7,186 bases of DNA from an uncultured Clostridia bacterium (GTDB lineage: Bacteria > Bacillota > Clostridia > Christensenellales > UBA3700): contig CAMOQV010000059.1 of the NCBI GenBank assembly GCA_946623205.1, positions 1-7,186 of the forward strand, written 5' to 3'. The first letter of the stretch is position 1; each line of letters starts with the position of its first letter. The translations under genes and the position numbers were made by a program. Shown here piece after piece: positions 5,820 through 7,186 of the stretch. The notes under the pieces were generated by a model. The model did no database searches and was not told the origin of the DNA. It was given only the letters and a program-made list of their open reading frames with translations.

Positions 5820-6587
5820 ATGATAGATAAGAGAACAAAAGTGGTAGGATTAAAAGAATTAGATTTAACAAATGATGATTTATTTGTTAGAAAAACTATC
5901 ACTGACATTTCAGAAGATTCTAAAGTTATCGTTGATGAAACTCACGTTGCAATTTTGCTAAAAGATGGAATTGCGCTTGAAACATTAAAGCCAGGTATTT
6001 ATCCAATTTATTCAAAAAAGTCTTTATTTGAAAAATCTACAAAGAAAGATACTACAAGATTAGATTTGTTTTATATATCAAAAACTGCTAAAGCTAGGAT
6101 CCTTTGGGGTACACCTGCTTTATTTGATATTCATGATCCACTAACAGGCCTTGCTGGAAAGATGGGCGCAAGTGGCGAAATGGAAATTAGAATCAAGAAT
6201 CCAAGACAATTCTATATTGAAGTTGTTGGTGTAAATACAAAATTCACAATCGATGATTTAAAAGATAGGATTAAAGGCTTATTGCTATCAAGAATTGAGC
6301 CAACTATTTCTGCATATATTGAAGCAGAAGAAATTCCTATAGATAGAATAGGCGAAGAGAAATTAGCAATTTCGAAATATTTACAACAAGACTTAAAAAG
6401 AGAACTTAGTCTGAATTATGGTTTAGAGGTTTCATCTTTAATAGTATCTAATGTAAATATATCAGATAAATTTAAAGAACAAGTAGCGTCGAAGCTTGCA
6501 GGAAATAATTTGGTATGCCCAAACTGTGGAATGAAATTGGTTCCTGGAAGTAAGTTCTGCAATAACTGTGGTATGAAGGTGAGATAA
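5820..6587 (+). CDS. SPFH-domain protein with C-terminal zinc ribbon (YdjI / virion-core-protein type)
   Basis: This 255-residue protein matches the Bacillota YdjI-like group of SPFH (band 7) proteins, often labelled 'virion core protein'. B. subtilis YdjI belongs to a membrane complex that recruits the envelope-stress protein PspA. Visible parts are the first SPFH strands with SKVIVDETHVAILLKDG (34-50) and LKPGIYPI (56-63), and the group's RILWGTPALFDIHDP (93-107). Next come an SPFH helical region with FTIDDLKDRIKGLL (142-155), a segment ending GLEVSSLIVSNVNIS (201-215), and a zinc ribbon with C233, C236, C247 and C250 (CPNCG and CNNCG). No transmembrane segment or signal peptide is present, so membrane contact would need partners. 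The ribosome binding site is weak (AGGG, four bases before the ATG). The next gene overlaps its stop codon (TAATG). The family call is good; the exact function here is unknown. Confidence 0.85.
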   Translation: MIDKRTKVVGLKELDLTNDDLFVRKTITDISEDSKVIVDETHVAILLKDGIALETLKPGIYPIYSKKSLFEKSTKKDTTRLDLFYISKTAKARILWGTPALFDIHDPLTGLAGKMGASGEMEIRIKNPRQFYIEVVGVNTKFTIDDLKDRIKGLLLSRIEPTISAYIEAEEIPIDRIGEEKLAISKYLQQDLKRELSLNYGLEVSSLIVSNVNISDKFKEQVASKLAGNNLVCPNCGMKLVPGSKFCNNCGMKVR

Positions 6588-6931
6588 TGGGATTGTTTTC
6601 GCAAAAGAAGAAAGTTATAGATTTATCTAGTGCGCATATCAAAAAGGTATTGGAAGCAAAGCAAGAAATTGAAGCTAATGCTAATAAACTTAAAGTTATT
6701 ATGATACAAGCTACAGGTAATGATAAAGGAGTATTAGAACAAGCATATGTTGATTTGAAATATGCTAATCCTTTAATTGATGAGGAAATAACTGCTATAG
6801 ATGAAGAGATTTCAAAGATTCTTGATGATTTAAAACTTTTATATGCAAGAAGAGTGAGAAGTGAATTAACTATAGCAAATAAAATAAATGATTTATTGGA
6901 ATTGATACAACGTCGTCAAGCGTTGGAATAG
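6587..6931 (+). CDS. Small helical coiled-coil protein, unknown function, MGLF start
   Basis: I do not recognise this 114-residue protein as a named family. It begins MGLFSQKKK, a hydrophobic-plus-basic start of the kind seen in membrane-binding helix-0 segments of PspA/Vipp1 and some ESCRT-III proteins. The rest is almost entirely charged helix with heptad-like spacing, for example residues 67-105. It has no cysteine, membrane segment or signal peptide. Its ATG overlaps the stop codon of the SPFH gene by one base, and AAGGTGA inside that gene (6576-6582) can act as ribosome binding site, so the two are translationally coupled. This suggests a stoichiometric partner of the SPFH protein. The motif LLYARRV (89-95) resembles LMYAKKI in the next protein, hinting at distant paralogy. 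It is a real gene by spacing and coding character, but its function is open. Confidence 0.8.
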   Translation: MGLFSQKKKVIDLSSAHIKKVLEAKQEIEANANKLKVIMIQATGNDKGVLEQAYVDLKYANPLIDEEITAIDEEISKILDDLKLLYARRVRSELTIANKINDLLELIQRRQALE

Positions 6932-6939
6932 GAGGATAA

Positions 6940-7186
6940 ATGGGATTACGTTCATTTTTTCAATTTAGAAAATTAAAAAGAGAAGATGTTATAGAATCTA
7001 TTGTAAAGCTTGAAAAGCAACAACAAGAGATTGAAGATGGCATCGTAGACAAAGAAGCTCATATTCAAGAACTTTTGGCTAAGGGCAAAGCAGAAAAGTC
7101 TCAAGAAATTAGACTTATGTATGCCAAGAAGATTAATTATCTAAAGGAACAAAAGACTAGAGATGCAAAGCGTGGCATGTATTTAA
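6940..7186 (+). CDS. Partial second MGL-type coiled-coil protein (3' end outside window)
   Basis: An open frame of 82 codons runs to the end of the window with no stop. Its AGGAGG site (6930-6935) shares bases with the TAG stop of the preceding gene and lies four bases from the ATG, so the start is well supported. The product begins MGLRSFFQFRKLKRED, a basic and aromatic possible membrane-contact segment. Two strongly charged helices follow: about 15-45 (KLEKQQQEIEDGIVDKE) and, after AKGKAEKS, about 52-72 (IRLMYAKKINYLKEQ). By eye this hairpin resembles the start of Snf7/CHMP4-like and PspA-like proteins, where a basic turn also separates two long helices. That is inference from pattern only: coiled-coil composition gives misleading matches, and the C-terminal part is not visible. 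It is probably co-transcribed with the SPFH gene. Confidence 0.75.
   Translation, partial: MGLRSFFQFRKLKREDVIESIVKLEKQQQEIEDGIVDKEAHIQELLAKGKAEKSQEIRLMYAKKINYLKEQKTRDAKRGMYL

Noticed and set aside
1..7186. Mollicutes-type genetic code (UGA as Trp) suggested by the short cluster
   Set aside because: All conserved genes read through at full length in the standard code with TGG for Trp, and conserved motifs show no in-frame TGA.

Overview
The window looks like AT-rich chromosomal DNA of a low-GC Gram-positive bacterium (Bacillota). I base this on the mraZ-rsmH gene order, strong AGGAGG-type ribosome binding sites, housekeeping promoters of the TTGAcT-17-TATAAT kind and the protein family types. 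An uncultured clostridial lineage is my best guess, but nothing in the window fixes the taxon. All genes are on the + strand and read with the standard code.

Region 1 (1-5555) is a strongly contracted division/cell-wall (dcw) cluster: mraZ, rsmH, an unrecognised one-pass membrane protein in the ftsL position, an ftsQ/divIB-type gene, ftsA and ftsZ. The penicillin-binding protein, mraY, murD, ftsW, murG and murB genes that usually lie between ftsL and ftsQ in Bacillota are absent here. Transcription probably enters from a promoter whose -10 box lies at 5-10. A hairpin with a short U tract separates the membrane-protein gene from ftsQ and may act as a partial terminator. A second promoter in front of ftsA places the predicted transcription start on the ATG itself, which suggests a leaderless ftsA-ftsZ message. 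A long hairpin with a U tract ends transcription after ftsZ.

Region 2 (5556-5819) is a 264-base intergenic region. It holds the ftsZ terminator, an unexplained 9-bp hairpin, a perfect 6-bp inverted repeat, a near-consensus promoter and a hairpin at the predicted 5' end of the next mRNA.

Region 3 (5820-7186) is a separate, tightly packed operon. It encodes an SPFH-domain protein with a C-terminal zinc ribbon (YdjI / 'virion core protein' type), then two small charged helical proteins that both begin with MGL. The second runs off the window. SPFH proteins of this type act in membrane-stress or membrane-organisation complexes in some Bacillota, and the two helical proteins are plausible partners.

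The least explained items are the Tyr/Gln/Asn-rich cytoplasmic domain on the ftsL-position membrane protein, next to an FtsZ whose linker is also Gln-rich, and the SPFH plus MGL-coiled-coil module, whose last protein resembles the N-terminal helical hairpin of Snf7/PspA-type proteins by eye.
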